NCBI GenBank assembly: GCA_024509875.1
Contig: JAMPIV010012173.1
Coordinates: 55,001-119,000, forward strand
DNA length: 64,000 bases
Reading direction: 5' to 3'
DNA from: Oreohelix idahoensis
Taxonomy: Eukaryota; Mollusca; Gastropoda; Stylommatophora; Oreohelicidae
The notes under the pieces are model-generated. The model was not told where the DNA came from, made no database searches, and saw only the letters and a list, made by a program, of their open reading frames with translations. The position numbers and the translations under genes are program-made. Shown one piece after another: positions 47,636-58,846 of the stretch (position 1 is its first letter; the number at the start of each line of letters is the position of its first letter).

Positions 47636-48081
47636 TCTTCTTCGTTCGCCCTCAGAGTTCTACATTAATGACTCTAATAAAGTCAGTATCAGATCTAGGT
47701 TCCTGACATCTCCAAACAGTTTTTCGTGGAGAAAAGTGGGTTGTTGCCATATGTCACTCCGATCACTGCTGTAAGTTGGGCAGGACTGGAGAAGATGTTC
47801 GGCTGTCAAGGGGCTGGTGCCACAGGAGCAGAGATCCGTTGAACCTATCCTGTACTTGTGATATAGATGGTACCTCAGCCTATTGTGACCAGTGCGTAGG
47901 CGGAAACTGATGACCTGGTCTCACCTAGATAGCTGGTCATATAGGCATCATCTTTTATGTGACCTGGTTGTTCTCTGTCCCACTTAGACTTGAATATGGC
48001 TTTTATAGTTGTTTTAGCTAGTTCATAAGTTGTCTCTACATCGTTTTGTTGCAGGGCTCTCCATTCTTTAGCTACTGCAAA
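47636..48081 (-). pseudogene. LINE RNase H tail with GAA-type 3' end
   Basis: The minus strand reads AVAKEWRALQQNDVETTYEL, then after a shift RLRTGHNRLRYHLYHKYRIG and DLCSCGTSPLTAEHLLQSCP, the tail after the RNase H domain in I-clade-like LINEs with the C.C...H....C pattern kept. It ends GAGGGCGAACGAAGAAGAAG at 47636. The upstream boundary at about 48081 joins a different LINE family. Confidence 0.85.
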
Positions 48082-48770
48082 AGTGCAATATCTAATCTTC
48101 ACACTGTTTTGGTAGAGTCCACCGAAGTGCATGTCTGTTGGTTTATCTTGTTTTCATGATACAGTGTATAATCTGTAATATGAGAAATGGTGACAAGAGG
48201 CATCCCTGTCCCGCTGCAATTCTTATTTCAAAGGGCTAGGTGAGTTCTATATCTTCTTTAAACGCTTTCTTTATTTGTTTAACGGCTTCATTATTTAAGG
48301 CTTTGGCAAGCCTCCATAACTATCTGCCATCTTTGTCAATGGTAAGGGGTTCTGTTGTTTTAACGCAGCTGTATTTTGCTGAAGTTTAATGATGTTTTTT
48401 TTTCCAGTACTTCGCAGCAATGACTTTGTAGGCGATGATTGCCTCAACTGTTTTGTCTTTTTCTGCTCTTTTCTGGATTCTGTTACTTGTTCTTCTAGTT
48501 TGAGTTCTTGTGTCCAGTATGGTTTATAATCTTTTCTCGCCCCTCATGGTATAGATTCTAAGGCAGCTTTCAGAACTGCTTTGTTAAATACATCAGCTAT
48601 TTCTCCAATTCTTTTGTGTTGAGTGTCTATTCATCCACATTATTTATCTGACAGTACTTAGAATATGCTCCAGTTGACGTTTTTGTATTTCCAACGGTTT
48701 ATGAAAGTTGAGTGCGTGTTCCATCTGCGGTATGATTTAGAAGACTGTGGGATCTTGCACGGAACCCATT
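48082..48770 (-). pseudogene. LINE endonuclease-RT linker and start of RT (second family)
   Basis: Minus-strand pieces in order: WKYKNVNWSIF, RIGEIADVFNKAVLKAALES (from 48640), YKPYWTQELKLEEQVTESRK, then a decayed stretch and LEIRIAAGQGCLLSPFLI, NRHALRWTL. The last part is homologous to 26480-26640. The RT is cut at about 48082, before its FADD box, and continues directly as the RNase H tail of another LINE. Confidence 0.8.
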
Positions 48771-49067
48771 TTGATATCTCTGAACAAAGTTACTTTAAAT
48801 GTTTGTAAAATGTTGTAAAAGCACTTTAATTTGAGCACACATTTTTCAAGGAATATTACCATCGTTTTGATAATTTTTGTATTTACTTTCCCATTTCAAG
48901 GGATTCAACTTTCCATCTCGCTTTCCAAGGGAAACGATTAAACAACAAAAACGACTATTGACAATAAGTGATTATTTGACATTTTAAAATGCTTTTTTTT
49001 TTACATAAAAAGATGTAAAAGATAATATGTATGCAGGTACGTCCTTTCAAGCGGTGATTTAAGGAAA

Positions 49068-50310
49068 CTGTCACGGGTTGCCTCCCCTGCTTTGGTCCAA
49101 CAGTGGCCTAAAATGTATCTAAAATGGGTTGTCAAAAGTGTTTACCTTCGCACAAGATTACTCGTGGCAGAGTTGCAGTTAGAAGGATAATGACGCTTCT
49201 ATCTCAAGAGAATGTTCACAAGATATTTAGAAAAACGAGAACAATGCTGCATTGGCTGAGCTCGCTAACTCTATGATCTACCGACAACTTTTGTGAAGGA
49301 TTAAGCAATTATTATTTTTAGCTCGTCAAACCCCCACCCTGATTTAACTCAGTGGAATTCGTATTATTAAGGTATAGCTCTGTTTAGAGTGTATTTAGTA
49401 AATTGAATGAGACAAACATGCAGTACATTTAAAATGATTAAATCGAAGTTAAATGTTTATAATTACAAATAACAAATTTAATAATCATATAGTTTTAACA
49501 AAGGTTTAAAAGAATGAATAATGTTTTTCAGCAAGGTATCATCACTTTTGTGATGGGATAAATGTTTATAAAAGAGTTCACGTGGCAGCTTATAGGTTTC
49601 ACTTATCTGCACTGGTAGGTTCTGCTCCCGCTGATGGGTTGGTTCTTGGTAGATTGATCACTGATAACGCTCGTCGCTGGTCAAGGATGTAGGGCGTAGC
49701 ACGTTCACAGAAGTGTCAGGGAGTGTCTTCAAAGTTGGTCCCTCGTCTTAAAGCTCAGGCCAATGTTCCCTTCTTGTTCCAGAGATAGAACCCTCAACTG
49801 GTACCACCACCAACAAGCCAATCCTGGTTCACAGATTTTTTGCTCAGATGAATGAAGTTAAGGCACTTGATTAAGCCTCTTACACGTGTTCTTGGTGGTC
49901 GTTACTTTTATAAGATAGTTCCCTCTATGACTCCGTGTGTTCTCAGTTTCCCACGTCCCGGTTTCCTTGTTAAAAGGATAAGAGATTTCCTGGGTTGTTT
50001 TGTAAGTCCGTCAAGATTCTCCAAGAAAAGGTCCGGCCTGATAAATGGAAATTCTGAATTTTAACTTCTGGCAAGTCTGGTTGTGTCGTCTTTGGCAAGC
50101 GATTTCTCACAGTGAATTTAAGCTGCGAAAAGGTCCGGTTATATTGCCTGTCATACCCCAGCATCCGTTTGTTATCAAGCTACTCAGGGATCCAATCATT
50201 TCAAACATGCTTGTTGGGTGGGGTAATTTCAAAATATTCTGACATCCAATAATTTTACGCGGGATGCAAAGGTCACGTCTCCCATATATGGCAATAAAAC
50301 ATCCGATTCC
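49068..50310 (+). repeat. Dispersed repeat (as 3263-3445) interrupted by ~1.06 kb
   Basis: 49068-49205 and 50262-50310 together match the continuous sequence 3275-3445; the junction at 3405-3410 (TATCCCAAAGGGTCACC) is opened here. The intervening 49206-50262 is unique in the window; its longest frames (60-70 codons) have no motif. A clear target duplication is not visible, so the nature of the insert is open. Confidence 0.7.
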
Positions 50311-51664
50311 TGGTGTACAAACTCACCACCACATCTGTAAACTCATAGGACAATGTGTTTCAGATGTAACAACATATTACTTTCAGATAAAGTAATGTCT
50401 CCGTGAAAGTTGGACAGGAAACGATTATGTCATTCGTGTCTGTCAAAAATGTGTTGCACAGACGAGTTATCTTGTTATCTGTCGCTTGAGCACACAACTC
50501 TACGCGAAAACTAAGCAGACCAATATGGGTGTTACCTGTGATAATCTCAGCAAATATGTGCCGCGCCTAGCAAATGTGATGTATTATCACCAACAAGGAG
50601 TGTCAAATGTTTTGACAATATGAAATATCTGCTACATAACAGAGAAAGAAAAAAGTGTTGACCATGGAAAAGCACGCAAATAGTCAGTACAAAAACTCAA
50701 ATGAGTACTGCCGGAGTGAAAGAGATATCGAGAAGGGGTCGCCCCAAACCTATCTCGTCACAGAAACATATGTGAATAAATCTTACCTTCACAAACCTTT
50801 GAGTTATCTTATATTACAAACAAGTAGCGTCATTTAATTAAACAAAAAATTGAAAAAACTTGGCGCTGAGCGTTTTGTGCATATCAAACATATAAAGAAA
50901 CTATATAAGTTGGTATGGACTGTGCCAACATATAAGCCCAGAAAGCCTTCTTTGCAGGCGAAAGATCTCAACAACATCATTTAATTAAATATAATTTATT
51001 TTATCACAAGTGTGAAAACAAATGTAACACATTTTTAATCATTTGGCTATCTGATTGTGACGAGCTGAATAAGTTTGATGTTTAGTCTTTCGTTATTCTC
51101 TCTCTTACACTCATGTTCTCTCTCTCTCGTTCTCTCTCTCTTCTTTCTCTCTTACTTCATACATCCGTTAATTTTCTTTTTCAGTCGACCCACGACCCCT
51201 TATTTCTGGGCGTAATTCATACCTCCACACTCTTATGTACCCCTTTGAATCTTCAACAATGAGCAAGACTGTCAATCACTCAATGCTCTGGTTATGTCAG
51301 TCTTTGAAAACCCAAACGTGTAGGAGATTTCAGTTTGATTTATCAACAAAACCCCTCCTTAAATTATGATAACAATCTAGTCTCAGTATGGGACTTATTT
51401 TAGGGATGAGCTTTTAGAGTAGGAAGATCTTATATTGGGGCTGACATATTGAAATCCACTCCACCACCACCAACCCTAACCGACCTAAATAGGTCAGTTT
51501 TGAATAAAGCTACCTTACTGTTTAATAGGTGAAAATATAAATCCTTCTAACCGATTCTTAATTCAACACAAAAACACTTCGTTAGTCACCCTGCACGTAT
51601 TAGTGTCAAAATAGGAAAAGGCGCGGGGGGGGGGGGGGGGGTGGGTAAAGACAAGAAACCCACC
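50311..51664. other. No gene; CT-rich and G-rich low complexity
   Basis: (CT)n tract at about 51097-51152, a poly-G run at 51624-51641. Otherwise unrecognised AT-rich sequence. Confidence 0.55.
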
Positions 51665-51975
51665 TGTTATGATTCATAACGATTATGTCGGTATAATAGG
51701 CAGCTAGCCAGGGCTCCTTTTTTGTTTATTTTATACGGAGTCACTTATTAATAAAGGAAGTGACGTCATGCCGATATGGTTGACTGGCAGACGTGAACAA
51801 ATTTGAAGCAGAAGTGAGTTGAGCGTCTGCAAGGAGATGCGGCTTGTGTTAGGAAGTGAGCGGACGTATGTGTTTTGAGCTCCTGCAGTATTCTGTGTTT
51901 TTCCTGAATTATTCCATTACTAGGACATCAATATAATTGGTTGAGGTGTCCCTGGCTTATTCTAGTAAGGAAATG
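51665..51975 (+). mobile_element. LTR-like fragment related to 10827-11240
   Basis: Starts TGTTATGATTCATAAC (51665). Shares TTTTTTGTTTATTTTA(T/C)AC and a GCGGACGTATGTGTTTTGAGCTC-type region with 10827-11240. The 3' end is not conserved; probably truncated near 51975. Confidence 0.5.
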
Positions 51976-52067
51976 TGTGCCTATTCATAAAAATGTCCAT
52001 AGGACGATATTAAATAAAGTTTGAATGATTGCCAATGACCAGCGTTTGATAGGGAACGGACTGGAGC

Positions 52068-52250
52068 CGCTGTAGCATAGTGGTTAGTGCACTGGCTTCC
52101 TAGCTCAGTGGTCTTTGGTTCGATCCCCAGATGAGGTGGGATTTTTTTAGGCCGCAAACGGCTTCTGGGTCGACCCAGCCCCAACTGGGTACCAGAGTAA
52201 CTTCTGGGAAGGTTAAGGCGGCCGGCGTGATGCTGACCACATCACCCCAA
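52068..52250 (+). mobile_element. tRNA-headed SINE, 3' end cut by (TA)n
   Basis: Head: GCTGTAGCATAGTGGTTAGT (A-box region) and GGTTCGATCCCCA (B-box) about 45 bp later. Body: GGGTCGACCCAGCCCCAACT, GGGTACCAGAG, GGAAGGTTAAGGCGGCCGGC and GACCACATCACCCC. Sequence then turns into (TA)n at 52250, into which a mariner element inserted. Confidence 0.85.
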
Positions 52251-52276
52251 TATATATATATATATATATATATATA

Positions 52277-53593
52277 CAAGGGGATTGACATACGTCTTAG
52301 GCCTGACCATGAAGAACATGTCACAGAGAGCTGAAATTTTGTATAGTGTTTACTCCTTTTCAATATAGCCACCATCTGAATTGACACATTTCTGCCATCT
52401 CTGCTTGACCTTGAAAAGACCTTGGGAGTAGAACACCCTATTTTTTAAACTAAACCAGTCATCACATGCCAGTATAACCTCTTCATCGCTGTAAAAATGA
52501 TTTCCTTTTAGCTGTTTTTTAAGATTTGGCAATAGAAAAAAGTCTGATGGAGCCAAATCTGGAGAATATGGTGGGTGTGGAAGAATTTCAATATTCAAAT
52601 CGTTAGCTGCTAGCCGCACAAGCCGTGCTTTGTGAGAGGGCGCGTTCTCTTGAAGCAAAGGAAGATTTTGAGTGCGCGTTATCCCTCGTTTCCTGGTCAC
52701 AACATTTCTTAGTTTGGTGAGAAAATCTGCATAGTACTGTAAATTAACTGTGTTGCCACGAGGCAGATAATTTTTCAAATGGACACCTTTGCCGTCCCAA
52801 AAAACAGTCAGCATCACTTTTCCTGCAGATTTCTGCGCTCTGGGCTTGACAGGTGTTGGGGAGCCCGGGGTTTTCCATTGCATGCTGGCAATTTTGGATT
52901 CGGGGTCATAATGGTGTACCCAAGTCTCATCTACTGTCATCATGGTCTCCAAACAATTTTTTGACTGACACTTTTTGAGCAACTATTGACAGCAATTTAC
53001 CCTCGTTTGCTTCTGTTCACGTGTAACAGTCGCGGAACCCGGCGTGCACACACTTTTCTCATGTTCAGTCTGTTGTGTAAAATTCTATAAACTGTTCTTT
53101 CGTTTAGTTTTACTCTACTAGCTATTTCCACAGTTGTCATTTTTCGATCCTGGTCAATGATTTTCTTCACTCTTGTTGCATTTTCATCGATTTTCTCTGA
53201 GGCGGGTCTACCAGATCTTGGCAGATCAGCAACATTTGAGCGGCCGCACTTAAACTGTTGACACCAGTTTTTTACCGAAGTATATGAAGGACAAGAATCA
53301 CGAAACACTGGTTCCATCTCCCTGTGTATTTCTGTAGGTGTTTTTTTCCTGAAACATCAGAAATTTTATCACAGCTCTGGCCTCCTTCTTTTTCATTGTT
53401 TTGTCAAATCTTTGGAGCAGCAGATCCGGTCAATAGGGTGCATTGCGCCGTGCACCGTAGCGGGAAAACCCATTGAAGAAACAAACGCGTACTTAACACA
53501 TTCAGTGCAAATATGATGAACTTTAAATGTGCCAAATTTCATCTTCCTCCTGAGACTCCTTCATGGTCAGGCCCAAGACTTGTGTCAATCCCC

Positions 53594-53596
<3 letters not shown>
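52277..53596 (-). mobile_element. mariner element, 1320 bp, inside a (TA)n array
   Basis: Ends are CAAGGGGATTGACATACGTC (52277) and the reverse complement CAAGGGGATTGACACAAGTC (53596), with TIR similarity over about 44 bp. TA repeats lie on both sides (52250-52276 and 53597-53623), so the TA target came from a microsatellite. 1.3 kb is the normal mariner length. A shorter relative is at 54731-55665. Confidence 0.95.
52350..53396 (-). pseudogene. mariner transposase (DD34D type), inactivated
   Basis: Minus-strand start near 53396 (MKKKEARAVIKFLMFQ), a frameshift, then SYTSVKNWCQQFKCGRSNVA and the second helix-turn-helix MTTVEIASRVKLNERTVYRI. A stop at about 52997 breaks the frame before the catalytic half. 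Catalytic region: MMTVDETWVHHYDPESK (first Asp), then LLQENAPSHKARLV, where the usual QDN is QEN (second Asp is Glu), then SPDLAPSDFFLLPNLKKQL (third Asp). It ends at 52350. Total about 345 codons, family-typical. Stop, shift and Asp change all argue it is inactive. Confidence 0.93.
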
Positions 53597-53623
<27 letters not shown>

Positions 53624-53627
<4 letters not shown>

Positions 53628-54076
53628 TACCACGAAGCCGTGTGTCAAAACTAATAAATTGCATGTTTGTAAAATTGTGAAAGTGGTGTTGGTCCGCTCA
53701 GTACAGTTATACTGAAAACGTGTTGTGTGACTGCCCCTAGAGTCTACCTTGGCCGCGGAGAATATCTCCGGAATAATTGAACAATAACGACACGTAACAC
53801 CTCCCCGTCTGTATACGCCGCTGTGTGTGGTAGCTTCTTAGAAAGAAATGCAGAAAGATTTTGGTGTCAAATGGAAGTGAACAGTGGACAGGGAATAAAT
53901 AAACAAGAAGCTCACCTAAGTCTGCGAGATTTGGCCTTACCGAAGAATGCAAACAATCCCTAAGCCAGTTTACAAAATACAAGCAAGAAAAAGAAAACAC
54001 ACAAACACTTACACGCAGACAACAGGATGTTCTAAAATGAAATCGTTCACGTTTATTGAATGTATGTATGCAAGAG
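53624..54076. other. No gene recognised
   Basis: An 87-codon minus-strand frame (54000-53737) has no motif. Nothing else seen. Confidence 0.5.
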
Positions 54077-54270
54077 AGTGTCCAATTGGCAGAGTTGCTA
54101 GAGCACTCGCCTCTCGTGACTAAGGTACTGGGTTCCAGGTTCGAAACATGGTAGTGTCTCTCCCCAGTCTAGCAAGCTGAAATCTGGTACCCGATTCTGC
54201 TCTTGGGTTAGGAAAGGCTGAGACGACGAGGAAGGGTAGCGTCACCCCACCTCATAAAGCTTGGCCTAGT
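54077..54270 (+). mobile_element. tRNA-headed SINE, diverged
   Basis: Head: TTGGCAGAGTTGCTAGAGCA (A-box) and CCAGGTTCGAAACATGG (B-box) about 45 bp later, close to a tRNA shape. Body words GGTACCCGATTCTGC, GGTTAGGAAAGGCTGAGACG and GTCACCCCACCTC run in the same order as the 52068 SINE. Confidence 0.7.
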
Positions 54271-54730
54271 ATAGTGGAGTTTTTGACAGTTCACTCCTCT
54301 GCTGCAGTATTGTCGTAGATTTGTGATAGGTGAATTAAGACTTGGTTTGGTCCCTTCTGAATAGCAATAGAAACGAGTGATAGCTCAGTGGGAGATGGAA
54401 AATAGAAATAGATTTCACGAGTGAGATGGAGAAAATATATTAGAGTCGGTCTCTGACGCTCGAGATGATTTCTCTCAGTCAGCCTATCATCTACAACAGA
54501 TTAAGATTTGTCAGACCGTCTAGTATAATATATAGTAATATATATATATATCCCTCACATACACACACCTAAGTGACTACAATAGACTCACAGACGTGAA
54601 ACTATGACAATGGAAATATAGATAACTGGGAAAGAACTAACCGACACACTGGAATAAGTTCAAGTGAATTTTAATTATCATAATAAAATTCCATCACAAC
54701 ACCTAAAATTACATCAAACGTATACAAATA
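54271..54730. other. No gene; short (TA)n
   Basis: A small TA run at 54526-54551. No motif seen. Confidence 0.5.
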
Positions 54731-55665
54731 CAAGGGGCTTGACATAAGTCTTGGGCCTGACCATGAAGGAGTCACAGGAGGAAGATGAAACTTGGCACAT
54801 TTAAAGTTCATCATATTTTCGCTGAATGTGTGAAGTACGCGTTAGTTTCTTCAATGGGTTTTCCCGCTACGGTGCATGGCGCAATGTACCCTATTGAACG
54901 GATCTGCTGCTCCAAAGATTTGACAAAACAATAGAAAAGAAGGAGGCCAGAGCTGTGATAAATTTTCTGATGTTTCAAGGAAAAACACCTACAGAAATAC
55001 ACAGGGAGATGGAACCAGTGTTTCGTGATTCTTGTCCTTCAAATACTTCGGTAAAATCTGGTGTCAACAGTTTAAGTGCGGCCGCTCAAATGTTGCTGAT
55101 CTGCCAAGATCTGATAGACCAGCCTCAGAGTGCAACGATAAAAATGCAACAAGCGAGAAGAAAATCATTGACCAGGATCGAAAAATGACAATTGTGGAGA
55201 TAGCTAGTACAGTAAAACTGAATGAAAGAACAGTTTATAGAATTTTATACAGCAAGAAAGTTGTGACCAGGAAACGAGGGATAACGCGCACTCAAAATCT
55301 TCCTGTGCTGCAAGACAAAGCGCCCTCTCACAAAGCACGGCTTGTGCAGCTAGCAGCCAACGATTTGAATATTGAAATTCTTCCATTGGCTCCATCATAC
55401 TTTTTTCTATTCCCAAATCTTAAAAAACAGCTAAAAGGAAATCATTTTGACAGCGATGAAGAAGTTATACTGGCATGTGATGACTGGTTTAGTCTGAAAA
55501 ATAGGGTGTTCTACTCCCAAGGTCTTTTCAAGGTCAAGCAGTAATGGCAGAAGTGTGTCAATTTAGACGGTGGCTATATTGAAAAGGAATAAACACTATA
55601 CCAAATTTCAGCTCTCTGTGACATGTCCTTCATGGTCAGGCCCAAGACTTATGTCAAGCCCCTTG
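54731..55665 (+). mobile_element. mariner element with internal deletion, 935 bp
   Basis: Ends CAAGGGGCTTGACATAAGTC (54731) and its inverted match at 55665, TA on both sides (54729-54730, 55666-55667). Homologous to 52277-53596 in opposite orientation but missing about 385 bp from the middle. Confidence 0.94.
54930..55592 (+). pseudogene. mariner transposase, deleted and mutated
   Basis: Frames cover IHREMEPVFRDSCPSNTS, WCQQFKCGRSNVADLPRS and MTIVEIASTVKLNERTVYRI, then jump from YRILYSKK to VVTRKRGITRTQN, skipping the part with the first catalytic Asp. The second Asp survives (LQDKAPSHK), but the third is lost: the SPDLAPSDFF block is shortened to LAPSYFF. One stop (TAA at 55542) lies before the usual end. 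It cannot code for an active enzyme. Confidence 0.92.
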
Positions 55666-55667
55666 TA

Positions 55668-57741
55668 GTCATAAAGTCAATGAATTGCTACAAGAATGAT
55701 AGACCCATTGGTACGATCTTTTCCCTCGATGTATAGCCCACAGTCCTGTTAGAAGAAAAGTGATAGCTCCAAAGAGTCACGGATACATATGCTTTAGTCT
55801 AAGATTTCCCTTTAAAGGTATGAACAGACTTTGATACTCTAATCTATCCTAAAGAAAATATTGTTAGCAACAAAAACCTTGCATAAAGAAATTTAAGACA
55901 GCAAAATGGGTGCCAAAATACAACAATAAAGGAATCACTCGGTCCTGCATTCACTCTATTCAGTCAGCCATGATCACTAGCTTGCATTCGTACTTACAGC
56001 TTTGGTAGCAACTTCTGGAAAAACAATTTTTAGGACATGCACATACAGAATCTCCAGTGGTAGTCTTGGCCAAGGGAACCCCAGTCCCGCAAAGATAGGT
56101 TGAATCCACTACTTCAGGGAACGTTTCCTTGGTTATTCTTATTTTAGGATATCTGGTTCTGTCACATTAAAATTGTCCAGGCACGAACGTTAACAGCGAG
56201 CAAAGTGTCAATAGCTTAGATTTCTAGTAACTAGGAATGTCAGGTCGGTGCCTTCTCGCAGTATAGGACTTTATTTGGTCACACCACAACTAGTCAGAAC
56301 TCCGTCGGAATGTTACTGATAGTAATATTTTACTTGCCACAAGGGCTGAAATGTACTTGAGTTTTTTCTCAGGAAGAATTAAATCTGGCTCGATGGGCCC
56401 GTTACGTCATCTAATCTTAAAGTTCATGTAATGGGTACTCTGTCGTTCTGGATGCCAACGCAATGCCAGACAGGTTTTACTTTATACACCCAAGTCTTTA
56501 AGAAAAAAATGTTTTTGTTCTTCACAGATATTTCTCAGTACTAAAACGCTGGTAGAGTTGGGCTACCCCAGTTTCACTGAATAAAGAGAAAACAACATAT
56601 ACAATACTTATACATACTATTCCTCGGTTATAACTTACATTATAAACTGCAAGCGTAGAGCTGGTCTTATCGTTTAAATCTCCCATGAAATAAGTTATAT
56701 TTCTAAAATCAGTCATCATGAATTAGAAATACATACGTATTTCGTCAATACTCAATGATGAATCGGTACAGTTTTAAGTTAGTTTAAAATATTCTCGATT
56801 GATTATTAGCAGTTTAATAAAATTTATTTATAGCTGCATGAGTTAAGCTAGAAATTATAATTTATTTTGCTATCCACTGAAACACGTCAGCTAGAGAATA
56901 TAACAGACTTACAATTGAATTACTTCTGCACAGAAATCTAACTAGTAAAATGAAATAAGCGGTTATCACTGACTCACTCAATACTGCTAGATATATATAA
57001 CATTTACCTCCAAGCAGAACTACAGACTAACACCACGAACTAGAATCATTCAATATAAGGGTATTCCAGAACTCGGCAAAAATGTCGAGAAACTAGGACT
57101 TCGCAATACACAAGAGATTTCCTAGCACTAACGATCTGTCTACTGCAACTGGAGAATGACTGAATGAAATCAAGTCCAAACTGCGGGGTAGATATATGAA
57201 AAAGACAAAGGATCCCACGCAATTACGAAAACCCGAAATAGCGCCGGTCTCTCTCTCTCTCCCCTCTCTCTCTCTTAACACTTCACATTAACTTAGACGC
57301 TGGCCATAACTGCCAAAACGCGTCTTCACACCTACTACGACATGTCTCATTTCTGAGCGATGCAGATTGGCGCCTTCCACACCTCACGCTGAGAATCTAG
57401 CCGAAGAAAAACTCGTGTCAGATGAAAATGTAGACACATGTCTGCTCTCTATGTCTGACGAGACGAATTCTCACTCTATTTCGTTCACATCCAGGGACTG
57501 ACATATTACGCAATAAAATGCGTTACTAGTATGATAAAAGAAACGGCAAAAGTCAGAATGGGAAGTAATATTTTGTCGCAAACGAACGAATGCGAAAAAC
57601 AGGAAAAGTATAAAAGAGCAATAATAAAGTAGAGGACACGGGTAGAAAGAAAAGAATATAGAAAATTTATTGATCATAAATCTCTATGCGACAAGTATCT
57701 GCTACAGGACTACATCTACCATAACTTTTTATGTATGCATG
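55668..57741. other. No gene recognised
   Basis: About 2 kb; small frames (60-68 codons) without motifs. A CT-rich tract at 57248-57276. AT-rich elsewhere. Confidence 0.5.
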
Positions 57742-57917
57742 TACTGATACTTGGTATTTTGAATACTGATACTTGGTATTTTGAATACTGATACTTGGTA
57801 GTTTGAATACTGATACTTGGTAGTTTGAATACTGATACTTGGTAGTTTGAATACTGATACTTGGTAGTTTGAATACTGATACTTGGTAGTTTGAATACTG
57901 ATACTTGGTGGTTTGAA
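57742..57917. repeat. 22-bp minisatellite, eight copies
   Basis: TACTGATACTTGGTAGTTTG plus AA repeats at exact 22-bp spacing from 57742 to 57917; the first two units have ATTTT for AGTTT. All three minus-strand frames are open and are artefacts. Confidence 0.97.
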
Positions 57918-58246
57918 ACATGTACATGCAAAGTGTATCAGTGGATTAGTGTCTTTGGAACCGAGGCAATGTGAAGCCAGTTTTAGGTACATAAGTCAAG
58001 AACAGTTCAGTTATAGGATTGTACAGGATTTTGAAGCTTCTATGTTTAAAGAATAACAAGAATATTAAATTATTGGAGATATTGGATTTTTTGCATTGTA
58101 GTTAATTCTAACCTCCTACTTGATATATAGCATTTAATGTTTCACATCATTGTTGTATTTAATATTAATTTTTAATAGACCCACACCAAAATATGTCAAT
58201 GTATCTTATGGAGAATAAAGATTTTGATATCTGTATATGTATGTGG
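57918..58246. other. No gene recognised
   Basis: AT-rich unique sequence between the minisatellite and the SINE. Confidence 0.5.
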
Positions 58247-58510
58247 GAGTGCACTGGCTTCCTAGCTCGGTGGTCCATGGTTCGATCCCCAGTGGAGGTG
58301 GGATTTTTTAGACCTCAAACGACTCCGGGGTCGACCCAGCCTCATGAATTGGGTACCAGAGCAACTCTGGGAAGGTTAAGGCGGCCGGCGTGTTGCTGGC
58401 CACATCACCTTTAGTGTGCTGAATGTCAAGAAAATATGGGCCTAAAACCATATTCTCAGTATGCCTTCAATGAGCGTGTAACGGTTTCCTTTACCTTTTT
58501 ATGTTTTTTT
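58247..58510 (+). mobile_element. tRNA-headed SINE, 5'-truncated, with complete 3' domain
   Basis: Starts within the head (GTGCACTGGCTTCCTAGCTC), keeps the B-box GGTTCGATCCCCA, GGGTCGACCCAGC, GGTTAAGGCGGCCGGCG, CCACATCACC, AGAAAATATGGGCCT and GTAACGGTTTCCTTTACC. The 3' domain matches the minus-strand SINE at 15955-16530, whose head is different. Confidence 0.82.
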
Positions 58511-58846
58511 AATTTGTATGTTTTTTTAATTGACATGAAAACTGTCGATGTAAAAAAGAATAAAAGTAATCACGTACTCATTTACAGCTTGGTAGATTGT
58601 GGTGTAATGCTACCAGGTTTCATTCCGGGAATCCTGTAAGTTTTCCACGACATGCACACACTTTAACCAGTCTGCCAGTGCATGATTTGTATCTTTATAA
58701 GTGTTTGGTATGTGTTTTATTTATGTACTTGTATATGTCTGTGTTTGCTTGTTTGTGATGAAAAGATGTATGGCTGGATGTTGACTATTGAAAAGTTGTG
58801 TGTACAGACATAACCATGTACATTATTCTTAGTCTTTGATTTTCAG

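Noticed and set aside
54077..54150. Functional tRNA gene
   Set aside because: A/B boxes are present but the cloverleaf is imperfect and it continues into a SINE body; same for 16460-16530, 16832-16905 and 52068-52140.
57667..57992. Repeat-protein ORFs on the minus strand (SNYQVSVFKLPS-type)
   Set aside because: The 22-bp minisatellite is open in all three frames; no start, promoter or homologue signal.
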